A stretch of DNA of 64,000 bases from Burkholderiaceae bacterium. Its GTDB lineage: Bacteria > Pseudomonadota > Gammaproteobacteria > Burkholderiales > Burkholderiaceae_C. The notes below the pieces were generated by a model. The model was not told the origin of the DNA. It saw nothing but the letters and a program-made list of their open reading frames with translations, and searched no databases. The stretch's first letter is position 1, and the number at the start of each line of letters is the position of its first letter. Location: positions 1 to 64,000 of the forward strand of contig CAJYPV010000010.1 of NCBI GenBank assembly GCA_913776825.1, written 5' to 3'. The translations under genes and the position numbers were made by a program. Positions 8,510 through 17,919 of the stretch are shown one piece after another.

Positions 8510-10249
8510 ATGCGACACATGATCCAAGCCAAGCAGGAATTGCTCACCGCCCTGGAGACCGTCCTCCAGGCCCTGAGCCAGGAAGCCGTTGCCGCCGGAG
8601 CCATCCCGGCCGCGCCCGCGGCCGCCTTCGAGACGCCCAAACAGGCCAGCCACGGCGATTTCGCCTGCACGGCCGCCATGCAGCTGTCCAAGGCGCTGAA
8701 GAAGAACCCACGCGAACTGGCGCAAACGCTGATCGCACAGCTGCAGGCCCAGCCCGCCGTCGAGCGATGGGTGGAGGCGCTGGAGATCGCCGGTCCGGGC
8801 TTCATCAACATCCGACTCAAGCCCGCCGCCCGGCAGGCGGTGATCGGCGAAGTGCAGGCCGCCGGCGGCGCTTTCGGCTCGCAGCCGGCGCGTGGCACCT
8901 CGGCGCTGGTGGAATTCGTCTCGGCCAACCCCACCGGCCCCTTGCACGTGGGCCATGCCCGCCAGGCCGCGCTGGGCGACTCGCTCTGCCATCTGTTCGC
9001 CACGCAAGGCTGGCGGGTCAGCCGCGAGTTCTATTACAACGACGCCGGCGTGCAGATTGCCACCCTGGCCCATTCGACCCAGGCACGCCTGAAAGGCCTG
9101 AAGCCGGGCGATGCGGGCTGGCCGGAATCCGCCTACAACGGCGACTACATCCAGGACATCGCCGAGGCGTTCCTGCGCAAGGAAACCGTCAAGGCCGACG
9201 ACCGCGAGTTCACCGCCTCCGGCGACATCGACGATCTCGACAGCATCCGCCAGTTCGCCGTGGCCTATCTGCGCCATGAGCAGGATCTGGACTTGCAGGC
9301 GTTCGGTCTCCAGTTCGACAACTACTTCCTCGAATCCTCGCTCTACAGCGGCGGCCAGGTGGAAGACGCGGTGTCGCGCATGATCGCCAACGGCAAGACC
9401 TATGAAGACGGCGGTGCGCTGTGGTTGCGCTCCACCGACTACGGTGACGACAAGGACCGCGTGATGCGCAAGTCCGACGGCACCTACACCTACTTCGTGC
9501 CGGACGTGGCCTACCACGTCAACAAGTTCAAGCGCGGCTTCTCGAAGTGCATCAACATCCAGGGCACCGACCACCACGGCACCATCGCGCGGGTGCGCGG
9601 CGGTCTGCAGGCGACGGATGTCGGCATCCCGCAAGGGTTCCCCGACTACGTGCTGCACAAGATGGTGACGGTGATGAAGGGCGGCGAGGAGGTCAAGATC
9701 TCCAAGCGCGCCGGCTCGTACGTCACCCTGCGTGATCTGATCGACTGGACCAGCCGCGATGCGGTGCGCTTCTTCCTGATCAGCCGCAAGGCCGACACCG
9801 AATTCGTCTTCGACGTCGATCTGGCGCTCAAGGCCAACGACGAGAACCCGGTGTTCTACGTGCAGTACGCGCATGCGCGGATCTGCTCGGTGCTGCGCAA
9901 GGGCGAAGAGCAGGGCCATGACCTGGCGTCGCTGGGCGATGCCGATGTCTCGCTCCTGACCGCGCCCACCGAGTACGCGCTGATGGGCAAGCTGGCGGAC
10001 TATCCGCGCATGCTGACCAGCGCCGCGCAAGACCTGGCCCCGCATGATGTGGCGTTCTATTTGCGCGACCTGTCCGGCGCGTTCCACAGCTACTATGCGG
10101 CCGAACGTGTCCTGAGTGATGACCTCGCCCTGACCCGGGCCCGCCTGGCGCTGCTGGCGGCCACGCGTCAAGTGGTGCGCAATGCCCTGGCGGTGTTGGG
10201 CGTGTCGGCGCCGGACACGATGGCTCGAGACAACCAGGAGCATCAATGA
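8510..10249 (+). CDS. argS: Arginyl-tRNA synthetase
   Basis: Charges tRNA-Arg with arginine. Class I synthetase signatures are present: [17 protein letters not shown] holds the HIGH motif as HVGH, and [13 protein letters not shown] replaces the KMSKS loop. At 579 residues it has the usual length. The C-terminal DALR anticodon-binding domain covers roughly residues 455-579 ([15 protein letters not shown] onwards). A second in-frame ATG lies three codons downstream (8519), so the start could shift by 9 nt. The stop codon overlaps the next gene (ATGA), and argS followed by a SPOR-domain gene and dsbA is a common order in Burkholderiales. Confidence 0.95.
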   Translation: MRHMIQAKQELLTALETVLQALSQEAVAAGAIPAAPAAAFETPKQASHGDFACTAAMQLSKALKKNPRELAQTLIAQLQAQPAVERWVEALEIAGPGFINIRLKPAARQAVIGEVQAAGGAFGSQPARGTSALVEFVSANPTGPLHVGHARQAALGDSLCHLFATQGWRVSREFYYNDAGVQIATLAHSTQARLKGLKPGDAGWPESAYNGDYIQDIAEAFLRKETVKADDREFTASGDIDDLDSIRQFAVAYLRHEQDLDLQAFGLQFDNYFLESSLYSGGQVEDAVSRMIANGKTYEDGGALWLRSTDYGDDKDRVMRKSDGTYTYFVPDVAYHVNKFKRGFSKCINIQGTDHHGTIARVRGGLQATDVGIPQGFPDYVLHKMVTVMKGGEEVKISKRAGSYVTLRDLIDWTSRDAVRFFLISRKADTEFVFDVDLALKANDENPVFYVQYAHARICSVLRKGEEQGHDLASLGDADVSLLTAPTEYALMGKLADYPRMLTSAAQDLAPHDVAFYLRDLSGAFHSYYAAERVLSDDLALTRARLALLAATRQVVRNALAVLGVSAPDTMARDNQEHQ

Positions 10250-10935
10250 GCAAGGACAAGCAGCGCGGCGGCTTCGCCATGGGCCTGATCGTGGGCCTGT
10301 TGCTGGGGCTGGGCATTGCGCTGGGCGTGGCCCTGTATGTGACGAAGGCGCCGGTGCCCTTCGTCAACAAGCTGCCGCAACGCACGGCCGAGCAGGACGC
10401 GCAGGAAGCCGAACGCAACAAGAACTGGGATCCGAACGCGCCGCTGGCCGGCCGTTCGGGTGGCAAGATGGCCTCGGGCGTGGTCACGCCGGCCCAAGCG
10501 CCTGCGGCCAACACGCCGCCGCCGGCGGTCGCCGGCAATGCCACCAACGGGGCGTCCCCGTCCGCGCAAGGAGGCAGCTTCACGCCGCCGGCCGTGGAAG
10601 GTCGCCCGCCCGAGCGCGCCTCTGCGGCCCGGGCGGAGAACCGTCCGGCTGACACCGCCAAGCCCGCCGAAGCCACCAAGCCCGCCGATGGCACCCGCAG
10701 CGGCAGCTACTTCGTGCAGGCCGGCGCCTTCACCCGCATGGAAGACGCGGAGCAGCAGCGCGCCAAGCTGGCCATCCAGGGCTTCTCGGCCAAGGTGATG
10801 GAGCGCGAGCAATCCGGTCGCACCGTCTATCGTGTCCGCATGGGCCCGTTCGACAGCCGCGACGATGCGGAAGGCCAGCAGAAGAAGCTCGAAGCCGCTG
10901 GCGTGGAAGCGAACCTGGTCGCCGCACCGCGCTGA
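10246..10935 (+). CDS. SPOR-domain protein (FtsN-like)
   Basis: A 229-residue bitopic inner-membrane protein with a short cytoplasmic N-terminus, one membrane helix ([20 protein letters not shown], about residues 13-32) and a long Pro/Ala-rich periplasmic linker. The SPOR domain is at about residues 150-226 ([35 protein letters not shown]). SPOR domains bind denuded septal peptidoglycan, so a role in cell division or septal remodelling is likely. The architecture matches FtsN-type proteins, but the gene could be one of several SPOR paralogues. It is translationally coupled to argS by a 4-nt overlap. Confidence 0.85.
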   Translation: MSKDKQRGGFAMGLIVGLLLGLGIALGVALYVTKAPVPFVNKLPQRTAEQDAQEAERNKNWDPNAPLAGRSGGKMASGVVTPAQAPAANTPPPAVAGNATNGASPSAQGGSFTPPAVEGRPPERASAARAENRPADTAKPAEATKPADGTRSGSYFVQAGAFTRMEDAEQQRAKLAIQGFSAKVMEREQSGRTVYRVRMGPFDSRDDAEGQQKKLEAAGVEANLVAAPR

Positions 10936-11081
10936 CCTCCCGCCGACGGGCCGCCTGATGGGGGCCCTCGGCGACGCACGAACCGCTCGCCGGTCCACCG
11001 ATTCCGCATTAATCCCGTTCTAAGTTTGACTCTCTAGGATCGCCGCGCCGGCATTGGCGTCGGCCACGCAAAGGAACCAAG

Positions 11082-11759
11082 ATGAAGCGTCGCGAATTCA
11101 CTGCCCTCTCCGCCCTGTCGGCCGCCAGCGCCGGTGCCCTGAGCCTGGGCAGTGCGCCCGCGATGGCCCAGGGCGGCCCGATCGAGGGTCGCCAGTACCG
11201 TCGACTGGAAACCCCGGTGCCGAGCGGCACGCCGGGCAAGGTCGAGGTCATCGAGTTCTTCTGGTACGGCTGCCCCCACTGCAATGTGTTCGAGCCGACG
11301 ATCGAAAGCTGGGCCAAGCAACTGCCGGCCGACGTCGTCTACCGCAAGGTGCATGTGGCATTCCGCGAGAACGTGAAGGTCCATCAGCGCCTGTTCTTCA
11401 CGCTGGAAGTGATGGGCAAGGAAGCGCAGGTCCGTCCGGCGATCTTCAATGCCATCCACCGCGGCGGCCAGAGCCTGAGCGATCCGAAGTCCATGGCCGC
11501 CTTCCTGGCGCCGCTGGGTGTGGACCCGGCCAAGTTCACCGAGACCTACAACTCCTTCACCGTGCAGACCCGTTGCCAGCAGGCGACCAAGCTGCAGGAC
11601 AGCTACAACATCGACGGCGTCCCGACGGTCGCCATCGGCGGCCGCTTCCTGACCTCGCCCGCGATGGCCGGTTTCGGTCTGCGCGCCAGCGAGGAAGAAC
11701 TCGGCCAGCGCTGCATCGCGGTGGCCAACTACCTGCTGCCGCTGGCCCGCAAGGCCTGA
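11082..11759 (+). CDS. dsbA: Thiol:disulfide interchange protein DsbA
   Basis: Periplasmic oxidoreductase that inserts disulfide bonds into exported proteins. The thioredoxin-like fold carries the active site FFWYGCPHCNVF (C64-P-H-C67), and the cis-Pro loop appears as GVPTVAIGG. At 225 residues it is of usual length. The signal region begins MKRREFTAL, with a twin-arginine-like RREF ahead of the hydrophobic stretch and an Ala-x-Ala site near PAMAQ, so export by Tat rather than Sec is possible. There is one extra Cys in TRCQQATK outside the active site. An AGGAACCAAG segment precedes the ATG. It ends at a strong intrinsic terminator. Confidence 0.92.
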   Translation: MKRREFTALSALSAASAGALSLGSAPAMAQGGPIEGRQYRRLETPVPSGTPGKVEVIEFFWYGCPHCNVFEPTIESWAKQLPADVVYRKVHVAFRENVKVHQRLFFTLEVMGKEAQVRPAIFNAIHRGGQSLSDPKSMAAFLAPLGVDPAKFTETYNSFTVQTRCQQATKLQDSYNIDGVPTVAIGGRFLTSPAMAGFGLRASEEELGQRCIAVANYLLPLARKA

Positions 11760-11822
11760 TCGCCGCGACGGCGGCGGGTCGGTCGGGCGCCGCCTCGGCG
11801 TCTTTCCGATCGGATGCTGAAG

Positions 11823-11855
11823 AGCGCTCCGCAGTTCGCTGCCGAGCGCTTTTTT
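11823..11855 (+). terminator. Rho-independent terminator after dsbA
   Basis: The stem AGCGCTC..GCAG / CTGC.GAGCGCT (11823-11850) closes a TTCG tetraloop, with one small bulge, and runs into six T residues (11850-11855). Confidence 0.85.
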
Positions 11856-11983
11856 CATGCCCGAAGGGGAGGGAAAGTCCCGGGTCAGCGCGCCAGTCGC
11901 GAGCGGGTTGTCCCTGATGTCCGGGACGTTCGCCTGCGGCTTAATCCAGCCTTTCCTCGTTCCACTGCTGGTTCCCGCGATCC

Positions 11984-12499
11984 ATGGTCCCCCTGGCTTC
12001 CGATGGCGCTGCACCCCGCCTGACCCGAGTGCATCAGATCGACCCCTTGTCCTGGGCGCCGCTGCTGGCGGCCAGCGAATCCGAGGGCTGGCGCATGCTG
12101 GGTCGCTTGATGGATGAATGGCGCAGCGGCGCGAACCGCTATGACCAGCCCGGCGAATCGCTGTGGGCCTGGATCGATGCGCACGGCCAGGTGATCGCCG
12201 TCGGCGGCCTCAATGTGGAACCGCCGCCGGGCCGTCCCGGCACCGGACGCATGCGCCGCTTCTATGTCCACCCGGCCTGGCGGGGTCACGGCCTGGCGCG
12301 GCGCCTGGTGGGCGCGGTCCTCGCCAGCGCGCAAGGACATTTCAGCCGTTTGCATGTGAACTGCGAAGGCGCGGCCTCCGAGGCGTTCTGGACCCGCTGC
12401 GGCTTTGCGCAGGTCACCGGGCTCGATGCTCAGGGCGTGACGTCACGTCCGGCCCGCTATACCCACGTCCGACTGTTGCCCCAGCTCCAAGCCGCCTGA
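11984..12499 (+). CDS. GNAT family N-acetyltransferase
   Basis: A 171-residue acetyl-CoA-dependent acetyltransferase. Motif A is visible as RRFYVHPAWRGHGLARRLV (about residues 90-108), where the R-G-H-G-L-A segment forms the pyrophosphate loop. A later SEAFWTRCGF block is motif B. The acceptor substrate cannot be inferred. No ribosome-binding site stands out before the ATG, so the start is uncertain by some codons. It lies after the dsbA terminator and convergent with the next GST gene. Confidence 0.75.
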   Translation: MVPLASDGAAPRLTRVHQIDPLSWAPLLAASESEGWRMLGRLMDEWRSGANRYDQPGESLWAWIDAHGQVIAVGGLNVEPPPGRPGTGRMRRFYVHPAWRGHGLARRLVGAVLASAQGHFSRLHVNCEGAASEAFWTRCGFAQVTGLDAQGVTSRPARYTHVRLLPQLQAA

Positions 12500-12596
12500 G
12501 CGCGGACGGCCGTGCGCCACGCACGAGCTGACGTCGACAGCAGCATCTCGACGCTGCCGCGCTCTCCGGCTGTCCTGCGGCGGCCGCCCGGGGCCA

Positions 12597-13328
12597 TCAG
12601 ACCGATGGGGGCCAATGCTGGGCATGCACGCCCGCCACCTGCGGCAATGCTTCGATCCGCTTGAGCAGCGCAAAGAAGCTCGGGCGATGCGCCTCCAGAT
12701 AAGGCCGCGTGCCGGACCACTTCGACACGATCACGGCCATCACGTCCAACGCGCCTGGCTGCGCACCGCTCAGCCAGGGGCGCGCCGGGAATTGGTCGGC
12801 GAACAAGGTCCAGTGCAGATGGAGCCGCTGGCGAGCCGCTTGGCGGACGGCCTCACGGGAAGCGTCATCCGTCTGCGTGGTGTAGCGCTCGGGATAGTCG
12901 GTGATGCTGATGCAGCTGTAGCAGTTGGCGGCCACAAAGACCAGGCCTCGCAGGATCTGATCGCGCTGCGCGTCATCGGCGCCGAGCAGGCCGGTGTCGG
13001 GGTGACGCCCACCGAGGTGCATGAGGATGGCCGCGCTTTCGGTCAGCACCGCGCCTTGTGGCGTTCGCAGCGTGGGAATCTGCATCAGCGGATTGAGCTG
13101 GCGAAGTTCCTCGCGGGCGGCATTGGCTTCCCACGACGCGGCCTGCACCACCCGATAAGGTTGTCCACACCACTGGAGCGCGATCTCAACGATCGCGGAT
13201 CCCGATCCCTGCAGGCCATACAGCACGTACTCGCCCGACGCCGCCTGGCTGGCGGCGCTGGGGTTGGCCGAGCCATTTCCGGGCTGGGGTGACAAGGTTG
13301 GGAAGCCGATCGGCGTCGCGGCAGTCAT
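12597..13328 (-). CDS. Glutathione S-transferase family protein
   Basis: A GST-fold protein of about 243 residues. The thioredoxin-like N-domain starts at YVLYGLQGSGSAIVEIAL and contains the cis-Pro and ESAAILMHLGG pattern (the glutathione gamma-glutamyl site E-S). The helical C-domain follows with LSGAQPGALDVM near the N-capping position. No typical catalytic Ser/Tyr/Cys is obvious in the first loop, where SGSA takes its place, so the activity is uncertain. The start is ambiguous: ATG at 13328 or 13346, neither with a strong ribosome-binding site. The region ahead of the domain is Ala/Pro-rich. Confidence 0.7.
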   Translation of the reverse strand: MTAATPIGFPTLSPQPGNGSANPSAASQAASGEYVLYGLQGSGSAIVEIALQWCGQPYRVVQAASWEANAAREELRQLNPLMQIPTLRTPQGAVLTESAAILMHLGGRHPDTGLLGADDAQRDQILRGLVFVAANCYSCISITDYPERYTTQTDDASREAVRQAARQRLHLHWTLFADQFPARPWLSGAQPGALDVMAVIVSKWSGTRPYLEAHRPSFFALLKRIEALPQVAGVHAQHWPPSV

Positions 13329-13572
13329 GCAGCCCAGTTTAGGCATGGACGCCCCACCGGCAAGCCCCGATGCCGCGCAGGGGCACTCGATCGACCGATC
13401 GCCAGCTCGCCCACCGCGACGCGATGCAGCGGGGCTCCCCCCTGATCCCGCGACAAGACACCCAAATGAGGGCATGTCCACCGTGGCGCGGCGACGTCAT
13501 CTCAGGGAAGCGACTCGGTAGAATCAGACGCAGAAACGAGCGGTTGTCGCACCGTTGTCGCACCGGATTCGA

Positions 13573-14205
13573 ATGAAACTCATCGGTTCACTCACCAGCC
13601 CCTACGTCCGCAAGGTCCGCATCGTCATGGCGGAAAAGAAGCTCGACTACCAGTTCGAGCTGGAGGACGTCTGGGGCAGCGACAACATCCTCAAGATGAA
13701 CCCGCTGGGCAAAGTGCCCTGCCTGGTCATGGAGGGGCAGGACTCGATCACCGGCGCGATGTTCGATTCCCGCGTCATCGTGGAATACGTGGACACCCTG
13801 TCCCCGGTCGGACGCCTGATTCCGGAGCGCGGTCGCGAGCGCTGCGAAGTCCGCACCTGGGAAGCGCTGGCCGACGGCCTGGTGGACGCCTGCGTCGCGG
13901 CCCGCCTGGAGGAAACCTGGAGCGGCCGCACCGACGCCCAGCGCAGCCCGGCCTGGATCGACCGCCAGATGGCCAAGGTCCATGCCTCGCTGCAGGCGAT
14001 GGGCCACGGTCTGGCCGACAAGAACTGGTGCTCCGGCAATCACTTCACATTGGCCGATGTGGCGCTGGGTTGCGCCCTGGGCTACCTGGACTTCCGCTTC
14101 GCCGACATCGACTGGCGTGCCGCCCATCCCAACCTGGCCCGTCATTTCGACAAGCTGATGACCCGCGCCAGCTTCCAGGACACCGTCCCGCCCGGCGCTC
14201 GCTGA
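13573..14205 (+). CDS. Glutathione S-transferase family protein (YibF-like)
   Basis: A 210-residue GST. It opens MKLIGSLTSPYVRKVRIVMAEK, where S-P-Y near residue 8-11 is the usual catalytic/glutathione contact region. It then shows NPLGKVPCLVM (cis-Pro) and DSRVIVEYVD (glutathione binding), and the C-terminal helical domain carries FTLADVALGCALGYLD (N-capping box). The overall pattern resembles E. coli YibF and related bacterial enzymes of unknown substrate. The ATG at 13573 fits the domain start. Just upstream the 11-mer GTTGTCGCACC occurs twice. It is divergent from the preceding GST gene. Confidence 0.8.
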   Translation: MKLIGSLTSPYVRKVRIVMAEKKLDYQFELEDVWGSDNILKMNPLGKVPCLVMEGQDSITGAMFDSRVIVEYVDTLSPVGRLIPERGRERCEVRTWEALADGLVDACVAARLEETWSGRTDAQRSPAWIDRQMAKVHASLQAMGHGLADKNWCSGNHFTLADVALGCALGYLDFRFADIDWRAAHPNLARHFDKLMTRASFQDTVPPGAR

Positions 14206-14576
14206 CCTGAGCACGCAGCGCGGCCAGGATCGGCCGCGTGTTCAGGCGCGCACCCACGCGCCCTTCGAACCGCGCGCCGCGCGACGTCGACTTCGCCGGA
14301 GCCGTCAGCGCGTCTGACCGCCAGTCCGCGCGCCTGTCCTCGCCATTCCCCGCCATCCCCCGGTCTCCCTCTGATGGGTGGATGGGCCTCGCCGACACCA
14401 TGACCAGTGGCTGAATGGCGATGCGCAGCGCATTCTGGCCTCACAATCGCTGGCGATTTGGCCTGCGGTCTTCGACCTTGGCACCGGCCTCAGGCTGGCG
14501 CTGAACGGTGGGACCGCGGGGTCGTCATGGAATCACTTTGTCGACGGTCTCGAATGCGTCTCCCAGGGAGGATGGA
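14206..14576. other. Gene-free stretch between a GST gene and sppA
   Basis: Immediately after the GST gene a CGCGGCC/GGCCGCG inverted repeat (14219-14225, 14232-14238) with a 6-nt loop could be a terminator, but it lacks a T-run. The rest shows no coding frame, RNA gene or repeat that I can support. Presumably it holds the sppA promoter. Confidence 0.4.
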
Positions 14577-16457
14577 ATGGGTCTGAAGCGTGTGTTGTCG
14601 CCTGTGGGCTGGTTTTTTGGAAAGCTGTGGTGGCTGCTGGACGGCACCCGGCGTGTGGTGCTGAACCTGCTGTTCCTGTTGCTGGTGATCGTGCTGCTGT
14701 GGGGCATCTTCTCGCACGGCAAGGTGCATCAAGAGAAGACCACGCTGGTGCTGGACATCCAGGGCGATGTGGTCGAGCAGTTCTCCGGATCGGCGCGCGA
14801 TCAGGCCATGGCGCAATTGCGCGGCGAATCGCGTCAACAGACCCGTCTGCGCGATCTGCTGGCGGTGCTGGATGCGGCCGCCAAGGACGACAAGATCGTC
14901 CAGGTGCTGCTGGACCTGGACCAGATGGGCAGCGCCAGTCCCGCCACGCTGCATGAGATCGAAGCCGCGCTGACCCGCTTCAAGCAAAGCAAGAAGCCGG
15001 TGGTGGCCTTCGCCAATGCCTACGACCAGCGCAGCTATTACGTCGCCGCGCAGGCCAACGAGATCTACCTGCACCCGATGGGCTCGCTGACCATCGAGGG
15101 CTATGGCCGTTATCGCAACTACTACAAGGATGCGCTGGACCGACTCGGCGTCGCGGCCAACGTCATCCGCGTGGGCACCTACAAGAACTTCGCCGAGCCG
15201 TATTTCGCCAACGGCCCGTCGGACGCGTCGATCGAATCGGAAAGCTATCTCTACAACGACCTGTGGGCCCGCTATCAGCAGGGCGTGGAACAGGCGCGCA
15301 AGCTGGAGAAGGGCGCCATCGCCAAGTCCATCGAGGAACTGCCGCAGCGACTGGCAGCGGTCGGCGGCGATGCCGCCAAGCTGGCGCTGCAGGAAAAGCT
15401 GATCGACGGCATCAAGACCCGCGACCAGGTGCGCGAGCTGCTGGAGCAGCGCGGCGCCAAGGACGAGAAGCAGCTGCGCGCCATCCACCTGGGCGCTTAT
15501 GCCGCGCAACTGCCGGCGAAGATGCCCAAGCCGGAGGGCCAGGTCGGCATCGTGGTGGCCGAGGGCGAGATCGTCGACGGCCAGGCCGCGCCCGGCCGCA
15601 TCGGTGGCGAGTCCACCTCGCGGTTGATCCGTCAGGCGCGGGAAGACGACCGCGTCAAGGCGGTGGTCCTGCGCGTCAACTCGCCGGGCGGCAGCGCCTT
15701 CGCCTCCGAACTCGTGCGGCGCGAGCTGGAGCTGACCCGGGCGGTCGGCAAGCCGGTCGTGGTGTCGATGGGTGGCGTGGCGGCTTCGGGCGGCTACTGG
15801 ATCTCGATGTCCTCGGACGAGGTCATCGCCGATGCGGCCACCATCACCGGATCGATCGGCGTGGTCGGCATGCTGCCCACCGGCGACAAGCTGATGGAGA
15901 AGCTCTCCATCCACACCGGCGGCTACACCACCACCTGGCTGGCGGGCGGTTATGACCCGCGTCGCCCGCTGGATCCGCGTCTGGCGGCGGTGGTGAAGTC
16001 GTCGATCGAGCACACCTATGCCGACTTCACCGGCAAGGCCGCCCAGGCCCGCAAGAAGTCGCCCGAGCAGATCGACGCCGTGGGCCAGGGCCGGGTGTGG
16101 ACCGGCTCGCAGGCGCTGGAGCGCGGACTGGTCGACCGTCTGGGCAGTCTGAACGATGCGATCCTCAGCGCCGCCAAGCGTGCCAAGCTGGGTGAGGACC
16201 CGTCGGTGCGTTATGTGGAAGCCGAGCGCGGCCCGCTGGAGCGCGTGATCAGCAGCGTGACCGATGCGGCCGCGCCCACGGTGCAGGCCTCGGTGCTGCG
16301 CGCGCTGGGTGGTGTGCCGCAACTGCCGGTGCCGCTGCGGGAAGCGCAGGCCGACATGTCCTGGCTGGCCGAACAGGCGCGCAGTCAGACCGAAGGCCCC
16401 GCCAGCGCCCGTGCGCCGGTGAAAGCCATCGTGCATTGCCTGTGCGTGGCGCCTTGA
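14577..16457 (+). CDS. sppA: Signal peptide peptidase SppA (67-kDa type)
   Basis: Membrane-anchored serine protease that degrades signal peptides cleaved from exported proteins. At 626 residues it is the long form with two tandem S49 domains. One N-terminal membrane anchor (VVLNLLFLLLVIVLLWGIF) is visible. The Ser/Lys dyad is recognisable: the Lys in RVGTYKNFAEPY (K203) and the Ser in GGVAASGGYW (S404), in line with E. coli K209 and S409. LRVNSPGGSAFAS precedes the second domain's core. The ATG at 14577 follows AGGGAGGA at good spacing. Confidence 0.92.
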   Translation: MGLKRVLSPVGWFFGKLWWLLDGTRRVVLNLLFLLLVIVLLWGIFSHGKVHQEKTTLVLDIQGDVVEQFSGSARDQAMAQLRGESRQQTRLRDLLAVLDAAAKDDKIVQVLLDLDQMGSASPATLHEIEAALTRFKQSKKPVVAFANAYDQRSYYVAAQANEIYLHPMGSLTIEGYGRYRNYYKDALDRLGVAANVIRVGTYKNFAEPYFANGPSDASIESESYLYNDLWARYQQGVEQARKLEKGAIAKSIEELPQRLAAVGGDAAKLALQEKLIDGIKTRDQVRELLEQRGAKDEKQLRAIHLGAYAAQLPAKMPKPEGQVGIVVAEGEIVDGQAAPGRIGGESTSRLIRQAREDDRVKAVVLRVNSPGGSAFASELVRRELELTRAVGKPVVVSMGGVAASGGYWISMSSDEVIADAATITGSIGVVGMLPTGDKLMEKLSIHTGGYTTTWLAGGYDPRRPLDPRLAAVVKSSIEHTYADFTGKAAQARKKSPEQIDAVGQGRVWTGSQALERGLVDRLGSLNDAILSAAKRAKLGEDPSVRYVEAERGPLERVISSVTDAAAPTVQASVLRALGGVPQLPVPLREAQADMSWLAEQARSQTEGPASARAPVKAIVHCLCVAP

Positions 16458-16468
16458 GCGGCTGGCGG

Positions 16469-16497
16469 TCGCTTCGCGCGCTGAAGGCGCGAAGCGA
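16469..16497 (+). terminator. Hairpin after sppA, possible terminator
   Basis: A perfect 11-bp stem TCGCTTCGCGC / GCGCGAAGCGA with a 7-nt loop lies 11 bp after the sppA stop. It is not followed by a T-run, so termination may be partial or factor-dependent. Confidence 0.45.
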
Positions 16498-16579
16498 TCC
16501 GCATTGACGCGAATCGCGGCACGGGGAGGGCGCGCGGTCCGCCGTTGAACGCGCCCTCCTGGCTATACTTCTTCCTCAT

Positions 16580-16630
16580 GGCGCCGATTTGTCCGGCTTG
16601 CGGGCGCCTTAGAAATGCAGCTAAAGGGGG
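16580..16630 (+). promoter_or_regulatory. SAM-II (SAM-alpha) riboswitch upstream of metX
   Basis: The segment matches the SAM-II aptamer layout. P1 is GGCGCC (16580-16585) with GGCGCC (16603-16608). The 5' loop GATTTGTCCGG supplies pseudoknot partners. The 3' strand reads TTAGAAATGCAGCTAAAGGG, close to the invariant GATAAATGTAGCTAAAAAGGG of the metX-type aptamer. It lies about 117 nt before the metX start, and a TATACT at 16564-16569 could be the -10 element that starts transcription right at the aptamer. S-adenosylmethionine binding is expected to lower metX-metW expression. Confidence 0.9.
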
Positions 16631-16688
16631 ACACCCGATCCAAGATCGAACCCGGTGTTCCGCTTCAAGCAGCGGCGCCGGGTTTTTT
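16628..16688 (+). terminator. Riboswitch expression platform: intrinsic terminator with competing antiterminator
   Basis: The terminator stem is CCCGG..CCGCT (16651-16664) with AGCGG..CCGGG (16671-16682), followed by six T (16683-16688). A rival helix can form between GGGACACC (16628-16635) and GGTGTTCC (16654-16661), with CGATC/GATCG stacked inside. It uses both the terminator 5' arm and the G-run that the SAM-bound aptamer needs for its pseudoknot. This makes a SAM-dependent transcription switch likely. Confidence 0.8.
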
Positions 16689-16746
16689 GTTGCCGCGCGC
16701 AGACGTTCAGGCGCTCGCGTGGTGCGTCCAGAGGAAGAGGTGGGTT

Positions 16747-17919
16747 ATGGGTTCCGTCGGTGACGTCACACCGCAGCGACTCCTGTTCGACGAGGCGTTG
16801 CCGCTGCGCAGCGGCGCACGCATCAGCGATTACGAGCTGATGGTGGAGACCTACGGTCGGCTCAATGAGGACAAGTCCAACGCCGTGCTGGTCTGCCACG
16901 CGCTCAATGCCAGCCACCATGTGGCCGGCACCCATGCGGGCGTGGAGAAAAGCGAGGGCTGGTGGGACAACCTGGTCGGGCCCGGCAAGCCGCTGGACAC
17001 CGACAAGTTCTTCGTCATCGGCATCAACAACCTGGGCTCGTGCTTCGGCTCGACCGGCCCGATGCATCTGAATCCGGAGACCGGCCGGGTCTGGGGCGCG
17101 GATTTCCCGGTCGTCACCGTGCAGGACTGGGTCGATGCGCAGGCGCGGGTGCTGGATCGCTTCGGCATCCGCAAGCTGGCGGCGGTGCTCGGCGGCTCGC
17201 TGGGCGGCATGCAGGCGCTGGACTGGTCGCTGCGTTACCCGGACCGCATGAGCCATTGCATCGCGGTGGCCACGGCGCCCAACCTGTCGGCGCAGAACAT
17301 CGCCTTCAATGAGGTGGCCCGGCGGGCGATCATCACCGACCCGGAGTTCCACGACGGCTTCTTCTATGAGCACGGCGTGCTGCCCCGTCGCGGCCTGCGG
17401 GTGGCCCGCATGATCGGCCACATCACCTACCTCAGCGACGACGTGATGGAAGAGAAGTTCGGCCGCCAGATGCGCTCCGCCGAGCTCGGCTATTCCACCC
17501 ACGACATCGAGTTCCAGATCGAAAGCTACCTGCGCTACCAAGGCGACAAGTTCAGCGAATACTTCGATGCCAACACCTACCTGCTGATCACCCGCGCGCT
17601 CGACTATTTCGATCCCGCGCGGGAGCATGGTGGCGATCTGAGCCGCACCTTCGCCAGCGCCCGCTGCAAGTACCTGGTGGTGAGCTTCACCACCGACTGG
17701 CGCTTCTCGCCGGCGCGCTCGCGGGAAATCGTGAAGGCGCTGCTGGACAACAAGCGCGATGTCTCCTACGCGGAGATCGACGCGCCCCACGGCCACGATG
17801 CCTTCCTGCTGGACGATCCGCGCTATCACGGCGTGCTGCGCGCCTATTTCGAGCGCATCGCCACCGAGTTCCGCCCGCCGCTGCCCCCGCAACCGATGAC
17901 CGCGCAGGTGGCCGCATGA
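16747..17919 (+). CDS. metX: Homoserine O-acyltransferase MetX
   Basis: Acylates homoserine in the first committed step of methionine synthesis. It is an alpha/beta-hydrolase-fold enzyme with nucleophile elbow GGSLGGM (S151), the acid in [10 protein letters not shown] and the catalytic His in [10 protein letters not shown]. At 390 residues it has family length. Whether it uses acetyl-CoA or succinyl-CoA cannot be told by eye. MetX enzymes paired with MetW in proteobacteria are often succinyltransferases. The ATG at 16747 was chosen over the open frame running back to 16615, because that longer frame starts inside the riboswitch and passes through the terminator; AGAGG precedes the chosen start by 7 nt. 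Confidence 0.93.
   Translation: MGSVGDVTPQRLLFDEALPLRSGARISDYELMVETYGRLNEDKSNAVLVCHALNASHHVAGTHAGVEKSEGWWDNLVGPGKPLDTDKFFVIGINNLGSCFGSTGPMHLNPETGRVWGADFPVVTVQDWVDAQARVLDRFGIRKLAAVLGGSLGGMQALDWSLRYPDRMSHCIAVATAPNLSAQNIAFNEVARRAIITDPEFHDGFFYEHGVLPRRGLRVARMIGHITYLSDDVMEEKFGRQMRSAELGYSTHDIEFQIESYLRYQGDKFSEYFDANTYLLITRALDYFDPAREHGGDLSRTFASARCKYLVVSFTTDWRFSPARSREIVKALLDNKRDVSYAEIDAPHGHDAFLLDDPRYHGVLRAYFERIATEFRPPLPPQPMTAQVAA

Noticed and set aside
14490..16436. Open frame of about 650 codons opposite sppA
   Set aside because: Antisense frame rich in Gln, His and Arg with no recognisable motif.
16615..16746. In-frame upstream extension of metX starting at ATG 16615
   Set aside because: It starts inside the riboswitch and runs through the terminator hairpin. 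The family start and an AGAGG ribosome-binding site fit 16747.
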